Shown here one piece after another: positions 52,024 to 60,889 of a stretch of 64,000 nucleotides of DNA. The notes below the pieces were generated by a model. The model worked only from the letters and a program-made list of their open reading frames with translations, did not search any database and was not told the origin of the DNA. Both the position numbers and the translations under genes were made by a program. Each line of letters opens with the position of its first letter. The stretch's first letter is position 1. The DNA is from Oceanobacillus_B kapialis (GTDB lineage: Bacteria > Bacillota > Bacilli > Bacillales > Amphibacillaceae), in the NCBI RefSeq assembly GCF_042685265.1, contig NZ_JBHUMX010000010.1; one strand, given 5' to 3'.

Positions 52024-53739
52024 TTATTCTTCTAATGTGGATGTATCGCCTGTCGGCAGGCCAAGTTCCCATGATTTTAGAAGTCTACGCATAATCTTAC
52101 CACTTCGCGTTTTAGGAATAGCATCCTTTACTTCTATTTCTCTTGGTGCCGCATGTGCACTTAAACCTGTTTTTACAAATTGGCGAATATCTTCAAGCAA
52201 TTCTTCAGATTCCTTATATCCATCATTTAAGGTAATGAAGGCTTTTATAATCTCTCCGCGTTCCGGATGCGGTTTTCCTATGACACCTGCTTCAGCTATT
52301 GCCTCATGCTCAATAAGCTTACTCTCTACCTCAAACGGGCCAACACGTTCACCAGAGGTATTAATGACATCATCCAAACGCCCCTGGAACCAGAAATAAC
52401 CGTCCTCATCCTTATAGGCACTGTCACCGGAAACATACCAGCCGTTGATGAAATAACTTTCAAATTTGCTTGGATTGTTCCAGACTGCCCGCATCATTGA
52501 TGGCCAGCCTTCCTTAATGGCAAGATTCCCCATTTGCTTTGCCGGTACTTCGTTTCCTTCGTTATCGATGATCGCAGCTTCAATCCCTGGGACAGGTTTC
52601 CCCATAGACCCTGGCCGAATCTCTTCTGAAGGAATATTCGCAATTAAAATGGCCCCTGTTTCTGTCATCCACCACGTATCGTGAATCCGCAGATCAAATG
52701 CTTTTAATCCCCATGTAACCACTTCAGGATTTAGTGGCTCTCCAACACTTAAGATGTGACGCAAGGAGGATAATGCAAACTTATTTGCAACATCAGCACC
52801 AGCACTTACGAGCATACGTAAAGCTGTAGGAGCAGTATACCATACACTCACTTCATGCTTCTCAATTGTGCCGTACCAATCCTCAGGAGAGAATCTTCCT
52901 CCTCTTATAACATTGGTTATACCATGCAACCATGGCGCAAAAATTCCATAGCTTGTGCCTGTTACCCAGCCAGGATCAGCCGTACACCAATAAATGTCAT
53001 CCTGTTTCAGATCAAGCACCCACTCTGCTGTAGCATAATGCTGAATCATCGCATTATGGACATGGTAAACACCTTTTGGCTTACCAGTTGAACCAGAAGT
53101 GTAATGCAAGAGCATGCCGTCTTCCAGATCTACCCACTCAATGGAAAAAGCATCAGATGCCTGCTCCATTTCTTTTTCATAATCCACATATACAGGCGCG
53201 CTTTTCTCACCTTCACCGACTAAGACAATCTTTTCAAGACTCGGTAAATCATCCTGTGGGACACGCTCTAGCAAGTCAGGCGTTGTAATTAACACCTTTG
53301 CCTCACTATCCTGTAATCTATCACGTACAGCTTGCTCCATAAATGCCTCAAACAAAGGACCAGCAATTGCCCCAACCTTTAAAATACCGAAAAATGCAGC
53401 ATAAAATTCCGGACTGCGCGGCATAAAGAGAAACACGCGATCGCCCTTATTGACGTCATGCTTTTTTAACACATTAGCAAACCTATTACTTAGATTGCGC
53501 AGCTCCCCAAAGGTTAATCTCTCCTCTCTGCCCGGAGCAGTATATAAGAGGGCTGTCTTATTTTGCTTTTGCGGGTCCTCAGCATGGCGGTCAATCGCTT
53601 CATAAGCTGCATTCACCTTTCCTGTTTCATGCCAAGAAAAGTTACCTTTTACTTTATCCCAAGAAAAATTTTGCTTCACTTGCTCATAATCCTTTAAATT
53701 ATGATCCCCTTCTCTTGACGGTACTTTCTGCATATCCAT
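52024..53739 (-). CDS. acsA: Acetyl-CoA synthetase (AMP-forming)
   Basis: This 571-residue adenylate-forming enzyme has YTSGSTGKPKGV, the hinge region WYVSGDSAYKDEDGYFWFQGRLDD and a C-terminal acylation lysine in PKTRSGKIMRR. Length and sequence match B. subtilis AcsA (572), which activates acetate. It is not in this part of the B. subtilis map, so it is locally gained or moved. A perfect cre site is in its leader. Confidence 0.95.
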   Translation of the reverse strand: MDMQKVPSREGDHNLKDYEQVKQNFSWDKVKGNFSWHETGKVNAAYEAIDRHAEDPQKQNKTALLYTAPGREERLTFGELRNLSNRFANVLKKHDVNKGDRVFLFMPRSPEFYAAFFGILKVGAIAGPLFEAFMEQAVRDRLQDSEAKVLITTPDLLERVPQDDLPSLEKIVLVGEGEKSAPVYVDYEKEMEQASDAFSIEWVDLEDGMLLHYTSGSTGKPKGVYHVHNAMIQHYATAEWVLDLKQDDIYWCTADPGWVTGTSYGIFAPWLHGITNVIRGGRFSPEDWYGTIEKHEVSVWYTAPTALRMLVSAGADVANKFALSSLRHILSVGEPLNPEVVTWGLKAFDLRIHDTWWMTETGAILIANIPSEEIRPGSMGKPVPGIEAAIIDNEGNEVPAKQMGNLAIKEGWPSMMRAVWNNPSKFESYFINGWYVSGDSAYKDEDGYFWFQGRLDDVINTSGERVGPFEVESKLIEHEAIAEAGVIGKPHPERGEIIKAFITLNDGYKESEELLEDIRQFVKTGLSAHAAPREIEVKDAIPKTRSGKIMRRLLKSWELGLPTGDTSTLEE

Positions 53740-53763
53740 CCAATCACCCCAGCATTCAGTTTT

Positions 53764-53779
53764 TTGTAAACGATTGCAT
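53764..53779. promoter_or_regulatory. CcpA cre site upstream of acsA
   Basis: TTGTAAACGATTGCAT matches the cre consensus WTGNAARCGNWWNCAW at every position and lies ~25 bp before the acsA start. This agrees with carbon-catabolite repression of acsA in B. subtilis. Confidence 0.75.
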
Positions 53780-53930
53780 TTAACGATTCGAATTGTTAAA
53801 AGATTTAGGTAACTAACCCTTATTTTAGAACATTCACAGAATTTTTTAAAGTGATTAGATAAAAGTTTCGGTGAATTAGCCCATTAGTCGGAGAGAGCCC
53901 TTATAATAGGTACAGATAAGCCATTGAAAA

Positions 53931-53966
53931 AGCAAAAGCACCTATCGTCAACACGACAGGTGCTTC
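53931..53966 (-). terminator. Terminator of the symporter gene
   Basis: AAGCACCTGTCGTG and the inverse ACGATAGGTGCTT form a stem followed on the minus strand by TTGCTTTTTC. Confidence 0.8.
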
Positions 53967-53971
53967 TTACA

Positions 53972-55201
53972 TCAAGTAGCTTTTGCCTTTTCTTCTTTTC
54001 TTCTATCACTCTCTGAAATGATATAGGCACACACAGCGTCACCAGTAATATTAAGAGAGGTCCGCAGCATATCAAGCAAACGATCGACCCCAATAATAAG
54101 GGCGATACCTTCTACTGGAAGGTTGACTTGATTTAATACCATGGCGAGCATAATCAATCCCACACCCGGAACCCCTGCAGTACCAATGCTTGCAAGTGTA
54201 GCAGTTAGGATAATCATCACAATATCACTTACACCTAGTGATGTAGCATAGACCTGTGCAATAAACACGGTAGCAACTGCCTGCATAATTGCTGTACCAT
54301 CCATGTTGATGGTCGCACCTAATGGCTGAACAAAGCTGCTAATAGACTTGCGAACCCCTAAGTTTTCCTGTGCAACCTTCATCGAAACAGGTAGTGTAGC
54401 ACTAGAACTTGAGGTACTAAAACCTAATGACATCGCAGGGAAGAAGCCCTTGAAAAACTTTATCGGACTTGCCTTACCGATTCCCCAAATGGCGAGACTA
54501 TACGTGATCGCTCCGTGTAATACAAGGGTAAGGATAACAGCAACCATATACATCACCATTGGACCAATGGCATCCAGACCTGCATCCCCAATAGCTGAGG
54601 CAATTAGAGCAAATGCCCCGTATGGTGCCAGTTTCATAATCGCATTAACTAGAAAGATTAAGAGATCATTCGCTTGTTCAAACAATCGATAAATACCAAC
54701 CGTTTTCTCCCCTAGTATAGCTAGACCAACACCTATGAATATAGCAAATGCAATAATTTGCAACATGTTCCCTGACGACAACGCTTCAATTGGATTCTCA
54801 GGGATTATATTTATTAGTGTATCCATAATTGGTGGAGCTTCCTGTGACTCATACTCGACATTACTTGTATCAAACGATCCTGCTTTTCCTGGTTCCAAAA
54901 CATAAGCGACTCCCAGCCCTATCACAAGAGCAATCGCTGTTGTAACCATATAAAACAGTAGTGTTTGAACACCAATTTTACCTAATTTGGCTGGATCTCC
55001 CAGCCCCGCTGTTCCAAGTACAATGGACACGAATACAATCGGAACAACAATCATCATGATTAGGTTTAAGAAAATCTGCCCAACAGGACCTAATAAGTAA
55101 GTATCTAGCGGGCTATATAAAGATGACGGTGCAAAACTTAGACCAATCCCTGTAATGACACCAAGGACAAGTCCAATAATTATTTTTTTTGTTAGACTCA
55201 T
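53972..55201 (-). CDS. gltP: Sodium/proton-dicarboxylate or glutamate symporter (DAACS family)
   Basis: This 409-residue protein of the SLC1/GltPh family has eight transmembrane segments plus re-entrant loops. The serine-rich hairpin FSTSSSSATLPVSM and the substrate/ion motif GATINMDGTAIMQ are present. It imports glutamate/aspartate or C4-dicarboxylates; which is not decidable by eye. The 288-bp gap upstream shows no gene. Confidence 0.92.
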   Translation of the reverse strand: MSLTKKIIIGLVLGVITGIGLSFAPSSLYSPLDTYLLGPVGQIFLNLIMMIVVPIVFVSIVLGTAGLGDPAKLGKIGVQTLLFYMVTTAIALVIGLGVAYVLEPGKAGSFDTSNVEYESQEAPPIMDTLINIIPENPIEALSSGNMLQIIAFAIFIGVGLAILGEKTVGIYRLFEQANDLLIFLVNAIMKLAPYGAFALIASAIGDAGLDAIGPMVMYMVAVILTLVLHGAITYSLAIWGIGKASPIKFFKGFFPAMSLGFSTSSSSATLPVSMKVAQENLGVRKSISSFVQPLGATINMDGTAIMQAVATVFIAQVYATSLGVSDIVMIILTATLASIGTAGVPGVGLIMLAMVLNQVNLPVEGIALIIGVDRLLDMLRTSLNITGDAVCAYIISESDRRKEEKAKAT

Positions 55202-55489
55202 AGCCTTAATTCCCTTCTATGTGTTTTTCTTTAGTTACATGGAATGTTTTGGTGTATGTGGAAGAAAGTTTGAAATGATAATGGATTTGGCGTATCCAAG
55301 CAGGAATGTACAAACTGTACAAGGTATAGACTACCAGTATATTATATTTTACCATGTTTTTCTCCAACCGAAAATGGTAATATAATCCCAGTTTCGTTGT
55401 TCAAGTAATTCTTGCTAGCTTAATAAGTAGCTAGCTATAATAAGGAAATGGTACTCTCAGTTGAACGATTATTATTAACTTTAGTACTT

Positions 55490-55813
55490 TTATTTAGTCA
55501 TCAAAGAAGGGGCGAACACAATATTATATTTTCCATTTAATTCGTCCTTAACTTTCTCTGTTATCTTTAAGCCTAACTCATTATGTTGTTTTTCTATGTG
55601 TACAGCCCTATCTATCAAAATATCAGACTCCCAATCTACCCAATTTCCATATTCATCTATCCATAATCTTAACGTTTCCTTTAGAGAATCTGAGACCTCT
55701 ACTTTATCCATATCTAAATTATACCCACAAATCGCACACCATAACGGATCAGCACCCACATCAGCTGCGACTTTTATGTTAGTTAATGCTTTGCAATTAC
55801 ATAATAAATTCAT
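55490..55813 (-). CDS. Small zinc-ribbon-like hypothetical protein
   Basis: This 107-residue protein has CNC near the N-terminus (C5, C7) and WCAICGYNLD (C26, C29), which together look like a zinc ribbon. The C-terminal half is acidic and helical (LKETLRLWIDEYGNW). I recognise no functional family. AAAGGGTTG precedes the start. The 323-bp gap to tRNA-Arg holds only its terminator. Confidence 0.7.
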   Translation of the reverse strand: MNLLCNCKALTNIKVAADVGADPLWCAICGYNLDMDKVEVSDSLKETLRLWIDEYGNWVDWESDILIDRAVHIEKQHNELGLKITEKVKDELNGKYNIVFAPSLMTK

Positions 55814-55994
55814 ATATTACTCAACCCTTTTTTAAATTTAAAAATCCATAAATATTATACCGTAAAACAAGGTATAAAATGGTTAATTTTTCAGTATAAG
55901 GAAAATTATAATTGCTACTTTCTCAGCATGTTCTTATCATTGTTTCTTTTTTAGCTGTTGTTTAAGTTATGACATAACTTTTTAAGCCAACGCA

Positions 55995-56030
55995 AAAACC
56001 CCCTTCCCTTTAAAAACGGAAAGAGGGCGT
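55995..56030 (-). terminator. Terminator of tRNA-Arg
   Basis: CCCTCTTTCC and GGGAAGGGGG arms pair imperfectly and are followed by TTTTTG on the minus strand. Confidence 0.55.
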
Positions 56031-56136
56031 AAAATAATGCCTCTACTATTCGACAATGTATGTTTTAAACCGTGGGACGAACGTTAAGGAGTGAGTCACT
56101 ATCAACGTTTACAACTTCAGTCAGTATAACTTTTGA

Positions 56137-56209
56137 TGCCCCCGGCAGGATTCGAACCTGCGACACACGGTTTAGGAAACCGATGCTCTATCCCCTGAGC
56201 TACGAGGGC
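56137..56209 (-). tRNA. tRNA-Arg (anticodon CCT)
   Basis: Minus-strand cloverleaf: acceptor GCCCTCG/CGGGGGC, D arm GCTC...GAGC, anticodon loop TTCCTAA (anticodon CCT, reading AGG), T arm GCAGG-TTCGAAT-CCTGC. Discriminator A, CCA not encoded. Confidence 0.93.
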
Positions 56210-56428
56210 CCGAAAAAAACAGTGATCACGCCGATGTTGCCCTAGCAAGGGTTTTATAATTCGACGTCCCTTAGAATGGGCGCTAAGCTTTTTTACACGG
56301 TACAAATCATTATACAAAAACGAATACCATTTGAAAAGCGTAACATTTTTTTCACATGGTATGGGGTACAGTTGTGTGGTAAAATATAATACATCTTGTT
56401 CAATGGATTATAGATTGGAGGAATAGCC

Positions 56429-57070
56429 ATGGCAGGAGTTCCTTTTATCGCAATAGAAGGACCGATCGGGATTGGAAAGACGTCCCTAGCTAAAAAACTT
56501 TCTGTTCATTATGACTTTCACTTGTTAAAAGAAATTGTGGAGGAAAATCCTTTTCTCGGCAAATTCTACGAGGATATTGATGAGTGGAGCTTTCAAACGG
56601 AGATGTTTTTTTTATGCAATCGATTTAAACAACTCGAGGATATCGAGAAAAAATATCTAAATGAAAACAAAGCCGTAATGGCTGATTATCATATATCGAA
56701 AAACATGATTTTCGCAAAGCGCACCTTACAGGCAGATAAGTTTGATAAATACGAGCAAATTTATCATATTCTCACAAATGATATGCCTGTTCCGAACATG
56801 ATGATTTATCTACATGCTAGTCTTGATACCATTATGGAACGAATTCGCATGCGTGGCCGTGATATTGAACAGAACATTAAAGCATCCTATCTCGCCCAGC
56901 TTGCACAGGACTATGAGGATTATATGAATGAGTTCGAATTGTTACATCCAAACATTCCAGTGATCCGAATCGACGGCGACAAGATAGATTTTGTAAAACA
57001 TCAGGATGATCTTGAAGGAATTATAGCCCAAGTCGACAAACAGCTGCAAAGCTTTCGTGCAATGAAATGA
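56429..57070 (+). CDS. dgk: Deoxyguanosine kinase
   Basis: This 213-residue deoxynucleoside kinase has the P-loop GPIGIGKTSL (residues ~11-20), WSFQTEMFFL and the lid RIRMRGRDIEQ. It salvages deoxyguanosine (and deoxyadenosine to some extent). It is followed after 24 bp by dck, as in B. subtilis, and both are read away from tadA/dnaX. An extended -10 (TGGTAAAAT) near 56380 may be its promoter. Confidence 0.95.
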   Translation: MAGVPFIAIEGPIGIGKTSLAKKLSVHYDFHLLKEIVEENPFLGKFYEDIDEWSFQTEMFFLCNRFKQLEDIEKKYLNENKAVMADYHISKNMIFAKRTLQADKFDKYEQIYHILTNDMPVPNMMIYLHASLDTIMERIRMRGRDIEQNIKASYLAQLAQDYEDYMNEFELLHPNIPVIRIDGDKIDFVKHQDDLEGIIAQVDKQLQSFRAMK

Positions 57071-57094
57071 TAGATTAAAAAAGGAGAACTACCA

Positions 57095-57778
57095 ATGAAC
57101 TTAAGAGAAAAATATCTTATACCGAATGATAGCATCATTACGATCGCTGGAACTGTTGGTGTCGGGAAATCAACGATGACAAAGGCCTTGGCAAATGCAC
57201 TACAATTTAAAACATCCTTTGAAAAAGTGGACACCAACCCATACTTGGAAAAATTCTATGCAGACTTCGAACGCTGGAGCTTCCACCTGCAAGTATATTT
57301 TCTAGCTGAACGTTTCAAGGAACAAAAGAAGATCTTTGAATACGGCGGTGGCTTTATTCAGGATCGTTCCATCTATGAGGATACAGGCATTTTTGCTAAG
57401 ATGCATTATGAAAATGGCACCATGTCCAAGACGGACTATGAGACGTATACAAACCTTTTTGAAGCAATGGTCATGACTCCATACTTCCCACATCCCGATC
57501 TACTAATTTATTTGGAAGGCTCGTTTGACGAAGTAGTGGATCGCATTCAGGAACGTGGGCGAGAGATGGAAAAGAGCACTCCAGTATCTTATTGGGAAGA
57601 AATGTACACTCGTTATTCAAATTGGATTGATAACTTTAATGCATGCCCGATTTTACGCATTAATATCTCGGATTATGATTTAATGAAAAATGAGAACTCC
57701 ATAGAACCAATTCTAGAAAAAATCGGTCATTTCATTCAACAGTCCAGACGTTGGAAATCAAGAGAAGTAGTGAAGTAA
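57095..57778 (+). CDS. dck: Deoxyadenosine/deoxycytidine kinase
   Basis: This 227-residue kinase has the P-loop GTVGVGKSTMTK, ERWSFHLQVYFLAERFKEQ, the DRS motif QDRSIYEDTGIFAK and the lid IQERGREMEKS. It matches B. subtilis Dck closely. Together with dgk it phosphorylates salvaged deoxynucleosides. Confidence 0.96.
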   Translation: MNLREKYLIPNDSIITIAGTVGVGKSTMTKALANALQFKTSFEKVDTNPYLEKFYADFERWSFHLQVYFLAERFKEQKKIFEYGGGFIQDRSIYEDTGIFAKMHYENGTMSKTDYETYTNLFEAMVMTPYFPHPDLLIYLEGSFDEVVDRIQERGREMEKSTPVSYWEEMYTRYSNWIDNFNACPILRINISDYDLMKNENSIEPILEKIGHFIQQSRRWKSREVVK

Positions 57779-57789
57779 AAATAGCAACA

Positions 57790-57836
57790 AAAAACACCCT
57801 ATTGTGTAGTGAAACTTTCCACACAATAGGGTGTTT
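57790..57836. terminator. Terminator after dck
   Basis: AAACACCCTATTGTGT and ACACAATAGGGTGTTT form a perfect stem. It also ends the opposite small gene at 57842. Confidence 0.85.
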
Positions 57837-57841
57837 CTAGC

Positions 57842-57931
57842 TTACAAGAGAATCCAAATAGCCACCAAGACAATGGCCAGTATAGCCCAGAAGAAAACCT
57901 GCTTGTTAAGTCCTCTGTTCGAATTTCCCAC
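57842..57931 (-). CDS. Very small single-pass membrane peptide
   Basis: This 29-residue frame encodes a polar start (GNSNRGLNKQ) and one strongly hydrophobic helix, VFFWAILAIVLVAIWILL, then stops. A strong AGGAGG lies 8 nt before GTG 57931 (or 5 nt before TTG 57934). It lies between proC and the dck terminator. Codons and composition look natural, but I know no homologue. Confidence 0.5.
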   Translation of the reverse strand: MGNSNRGLNKQVFFWAILAIVLVAIWILL

Positions 57932-57965
57932 CAAGTCAGCCTCCTAAAAGTTGTACTCCATTCGC

Positions 57966-58781
57966 TTAGTCGTTCTTTTTACCAAGCTCAATAGAGCGGT
58001 CCCTTGCACTTTCTACACAGCTCATCACTATACGCTGGAAATCGTTCTCTTTTAAAGTTTCGATACCAGCTTGCGTGGTTCCTGCAGGACTTGTTATTTT
58101 TTCTCGCAACACGTCTGCTGCATCACCTGATCGCTTCAGCATTTCCCCTGCACCACGAACGGTTTGGGTAATCAAAGCCTTTGCTATTTCCTGATCAAGC
58201 CCTGAATCAACGGCAGCCTTTTCCATTGCTTCTACCATATAGTAGATATATGCAGGCCCACTACCAGAAATCCCTGTCACAATATGCATATCCTCTTCTT
58301 CCACAATGACCGTTGTACCGATTGTATCGAACAACTCCTGGGCCGTAACTATATGCTCTTCTTTTGCAAAGGCACCTGCTGAGATGGCTGTTGCAGAATA
58401 ACCGATAGAAGCTGATGTATTTGGCATGGCTCGAATGACAGCTATATCCTGTCCAGTGAGGGAGGCAATATATTCCGTAGAAATTCCAGCAATGACAGAA
58501 ACAAGCAGTTGATCTGGTTTGATATGTTCCTTAATCGATTGAACTGCTGCTTCCAGGTCATACGGCTTTGTTGCTAGTACAATCACATCTGCGTCCTTCA
58601 CGACATCCGCCTTATCTTGCATGCTGGTTATTAAATATTTTTCCTCAAGACGCTCTACACGTTCTTTATTACTTTTATTCGTTACAATAATATCATCTTT
58701 ATCCAATACGTTTGCCTGAACAATACCAGAAATAATGGATTCAGCCATCGAACCTGCTCCGATAAATGCAATCTTCTTCAT
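57966..58781 (-). CDS. proC: Pyrroline-5-carboxylate reductase
   Basis: This 271-residue enzyme makes proline from P5C with NADPH. The Rossmann motif AFIGAGSMAESI is at residues ~4-15, and the C-terminal signature includes GAGEMLKRSGDAADVLREKITSPAGTT. ATG 58781 follows GGAGG; the longer frame runs into the T-box terminator. It is controlled by a proline-type T-box. It is not at this place in B. subtilis. Confidence 0.96.
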   Translation of the reverse strand: MKKIAFIGAGSMAESIISGIVQANVLDKDDIIVTNKSNKERVERLEEKYLITSMQDKADVVKDADVIVLATKPYDLEAAVQSIKEHIKPDQLLVSVIAGISTEYIASLTGQDIAVIRAMPNTSASIGYSATAISAGAFAKEEHIVTAQELFDTIGTTVIVEEEDMHIVTGISGSGPAYIYYMVEAMEKAAVDSGLDQEIAKALITQTVRGAGEMLKRSGDAADVLREKITSPAGTTQAGIETLKENDFQRIVMSCVESARDRSIELGKKND

Positions 58782-58821
58782 TTTCCATTCCTCCTTTAAA
58801 TTTTCATGCGTATAACTAAAA

Positions 58822-59055
58822 AAACTCACGCCATCCTGAATCTTCTCAGGACGGAGTGAGTTTCCGCGGTACCACCTAAATTGGCATATTCATGCCCAGC
58901 TTTTATTGTCAACACAGTATCACTGCGGTTAGCTTCTTCACTAACGACTCCCAGGCAGGTTCATATACGCTGGCCCCGATGGAATTTTTCAGCCGGTGAA
59001 TTCCAATCTCTTTCAGGTGCTAATATACTACTAGTCTGATCAACGTCGAATTATT
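58822..59055 (-). promoter_or_regulatory. T-box leader of proC (proline specifier)
   Basis: Stem I contains the AGTA motif and a specifier loop with GAACCTGCC, whose triplet after GAA is CCT (Pro). The T-box sequence AGGTGGTACCGCGG is at ~58862-58876. The terminator ACTCACTCCGTCCTGA / TCAGGATGGCGTGAGT with a T-run follows. Uncharged tRNA-Pro would allow read-through into proC. Confidence 0.9.
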
Positions 59056-59065
59056 AATTTTTATT

Positions 59066-59094
59066 ACTATATGTCTTACACGCTAAAAAGTCAA
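59066..59094 (-). promoter_or_regulatory. Promoter of the proC T-box leader
   Basis: TTGACT (59089-59094), 17 nt, and TATAGT (59066-59071) form a sigma-A promoter. Confidence 0.75.
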
Positions 59095-59109
59095 GACGTA
59101 TTTACAAAG

Positions 59110-59141
59110 AAAAAAACCGCTACGAAGTAACGGTTTTTTTT
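59110..59141 (-). terminator. Terminator of tRNA-Ser
   Basis: AAACCGTTAC and GTAGCGGTTT flank TTC, followed by TTTT on the minus strand. Confidence 0.85.
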
Positions 59142-59172
59142 ATCTCCAATTTTTATGCGCTAACTTTATTCA

Positions 59173-59265
59173 TGGAGGAGGTAGAGGGATTCGAACCCCC
59201 GCGCGGTTTGACCCGCCTGTCGGTTTTCAAGACCGATCCCTTCAGCCAGACTTGGGTATACCTCC
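59173..59265 (-). tRNA. tRNA-Ser (anticodon TGA)
   Basis: Acceptor GGAGGTA/TACCTCC, anticodon loop CTTGAAA (TGA), a long variable arm CAGGCGGGTCAAACCGCGC, T arm GGGGG-TTCGAAT-CCCTC and an encoded CCA are all visible. The discriminator reads U, although G is usual for bacterial tRNA-Ser. It sits where B. subtilis has trnSL-Ser1, next to dck. Confidence 0.95.
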
Positions 59266-59282
59266 GTGTGGCAACAGAATAT

Positions 59283-59311
59283 AATATATCATGCTGAAAA
59301 AAAGATGTCAA
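59283..59311 (-). promoter_or_regulatory. tRNA-Ser promoter
   Basis: TTGACA (59306-59311), 17 nt, and TATATT (59283-59288). The remainder of the 59312-59585 gap shows no gene that I can support. Confidence 0.75.
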
Positions 59312-59585
59312 TTATTTTTTTACATAAATTTTATAAAGTAAAAACAATCGAGAAAGCTGGCGTTTTATGTAATCGTTTCGTATTCCATTTCTGAAAGGTT
59401 GCACTTGAGATCAATCCTACTACTGAAATAATCGCTTATATTTATATGCCTTATCTGAATAATAATGATTATGGGGAAAAGTATAGTCGAACTAATAATC
59501 GGTAGCTATAACCCAAAATACACAAAATAGTATATAGTACTCCATTCAAAGAGTAAATTTTTCCAGACAAAGCTTCTATTTAAAG

Positions 59586-59630
59586 CAAAAAACAAAAGTA
59601 GCATCCGTATAAGAAAGATGCTACTTTTGA
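59586..59630 (-). terminator. Terminator of the met transport operon
   Basis: CAAAAGTAGCATC and GATGCTACTTTTG form a perfect stem followed by TTTTTT on the minus strand. Confidence 0.9.
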
Positions 59631-59652
59631 TAGGAAATTTTTACGCGCTACT

Positions 59653-60858
59653 TTACTTTCCTGTCCGCTCCGAAAACTCTTGTTTAATCTCTTCAAATAA
59701 TGCAGGATTTGTTAAAAGCTGAAGAGCTGTTAGAGCTGATGCTTTCGCTCCTTTTATAAGTGCTTCATCACCTTTCTCAGATCGGGCTGCCTCGCGAAAC
59801 TCTACCGTATGACCAACCAAATCACTGGAACCGATTTTAATATGTGGATGAATGGTTGGGACTACTTGGCTGACGTTTCCTGCATCTGTAGATCCGAGTG
59901 CTTTTCTTTCTTTTGTGATAACTTCCTCTCCCAGTTCTTCTGCAACTTCTTTAAAAACCTGATCAAAGCGTTTATTCACAATAAAGTTATCTACTTCATT
60001 TTGGAAGGCAATTACTTTAACCTCTGCTCCTGTTGCTAATGCAGCACCTTCGGCAATAGCCTTCACTTTAGCCGTAACCTCGTTCAATAGTTCTCTGGAG
60101 TTTGCACGGATATAAAACCTTGCGTTAGCGTATTCTGGTACTACATTTGGTGCATCACCACCATCTGTGATAATTCCATGAATACGAACATCTGACAGAA
60201 GATGTTGACGTAATGCGTTAATGCCATTAAAAAGTTGAATCACGCCGTCCAAAGCATTAATTCCTTTTTCCGGATGTGCGGAGGCATGTGCTGGCTTGCC
60301 GTAAAAAGAGAAATCAAGTGGATCTACCGCTAGACTTGGACCTGTTAGATTCGTTTGCGCCCCTGGATGAATCATAATTGCTGCATCTACATTCTCTAGC
60401 AGGCCATGCTTTACAAAGCTACCCTTTGCACTTCCGTTTGGTCCGCCTTCTTCTGCAGGTGTGCCTAATACAACAAGCTCTCCGCCTACTTCATCCAATA
60501 CTTTACTTAACGCTATTGCAGCTGCTGCACTTGTCGTACCAATCAGGTTATGGCCGCATGCATGGCCGATTTCAGGTAGGGCATCATATTCTGCCAGAAA
60601 GCCAATGGTCAGGCCCTCTTTTTCACTTCTCTTTTTCGCCAGAAAGGCTGTTTCATGACCTGCTACCCCTTTTTCAATCAAAAATCCTTCCTCAACTAGC
60701 AGTTCAATTAAGCGGCCTGATGCGTAATACTCCTGGTTGCCAATCTCAGGGTTATCATGAATATCATGACTTGCTTGAATGTATTTCTGTTTATTTTCCT
60801 CTACATTATCCAGGATGATCTTTTTCACTTCATTTACACTTTTAGCAACAACACTCAT
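59653..60858 (-). CDS. M20-family amidohydrolase (AbgB/HipO-like)
   Basis: This 401-residue metallopeptidase has zinc ligands in GFLAEYDALPEIGHACGHNLIG and TPAEEGGPNGSAK, and the dimerisation domain with GKPAHASAHPEKG. The family hydrolyses N-acyl or aminobenzoyl amino acids. It is the last gene of a SAM-riboswitch-controlled methionine transporter operon, so an N-acyl- or other blocked methionine is a reasonable substrate guess. ATG 60858 follows AGAGGTGG. Confidence 0.9.
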   Translation of the reverse strand: MSVVAKSVNEVKKIILDNVEENKQKYIQASHDIHDNPEIGNQEYYASGRLIELLVEEGFLIEKGVAGHETAFLAKKRSEKEGLTIGFLAEYDALPEIGHACGHNLIGTTSAAAAIALSKVLDEVGGELVVLGTPAEEGGPNGSAKGSFVKHGLLENVDAAIMIHPGAQTNLTGPSLAVDPLDFSFYGKPAHASAHPEKGINALDGVIQLFNGINALRQHLLSDVRIHGIITDGGDAPNVVPEYANARFYIRANSRELLNEVTAKVKAIAEGAALATGAEVKVIAFQNEVDNFIVNKRFDQVFKEVAEELGEEVITKERKALGSTDAGNVSQVVPTIHPHIKIGSSDLVGHTVEFREAARSEKGDEALIKGAKASALTALQLLTNPALFEEIKQEFSERTGK

Positions 60859-60889
60859 TTTTTCCACCTCTTTTTAAGATTGATTTAGC

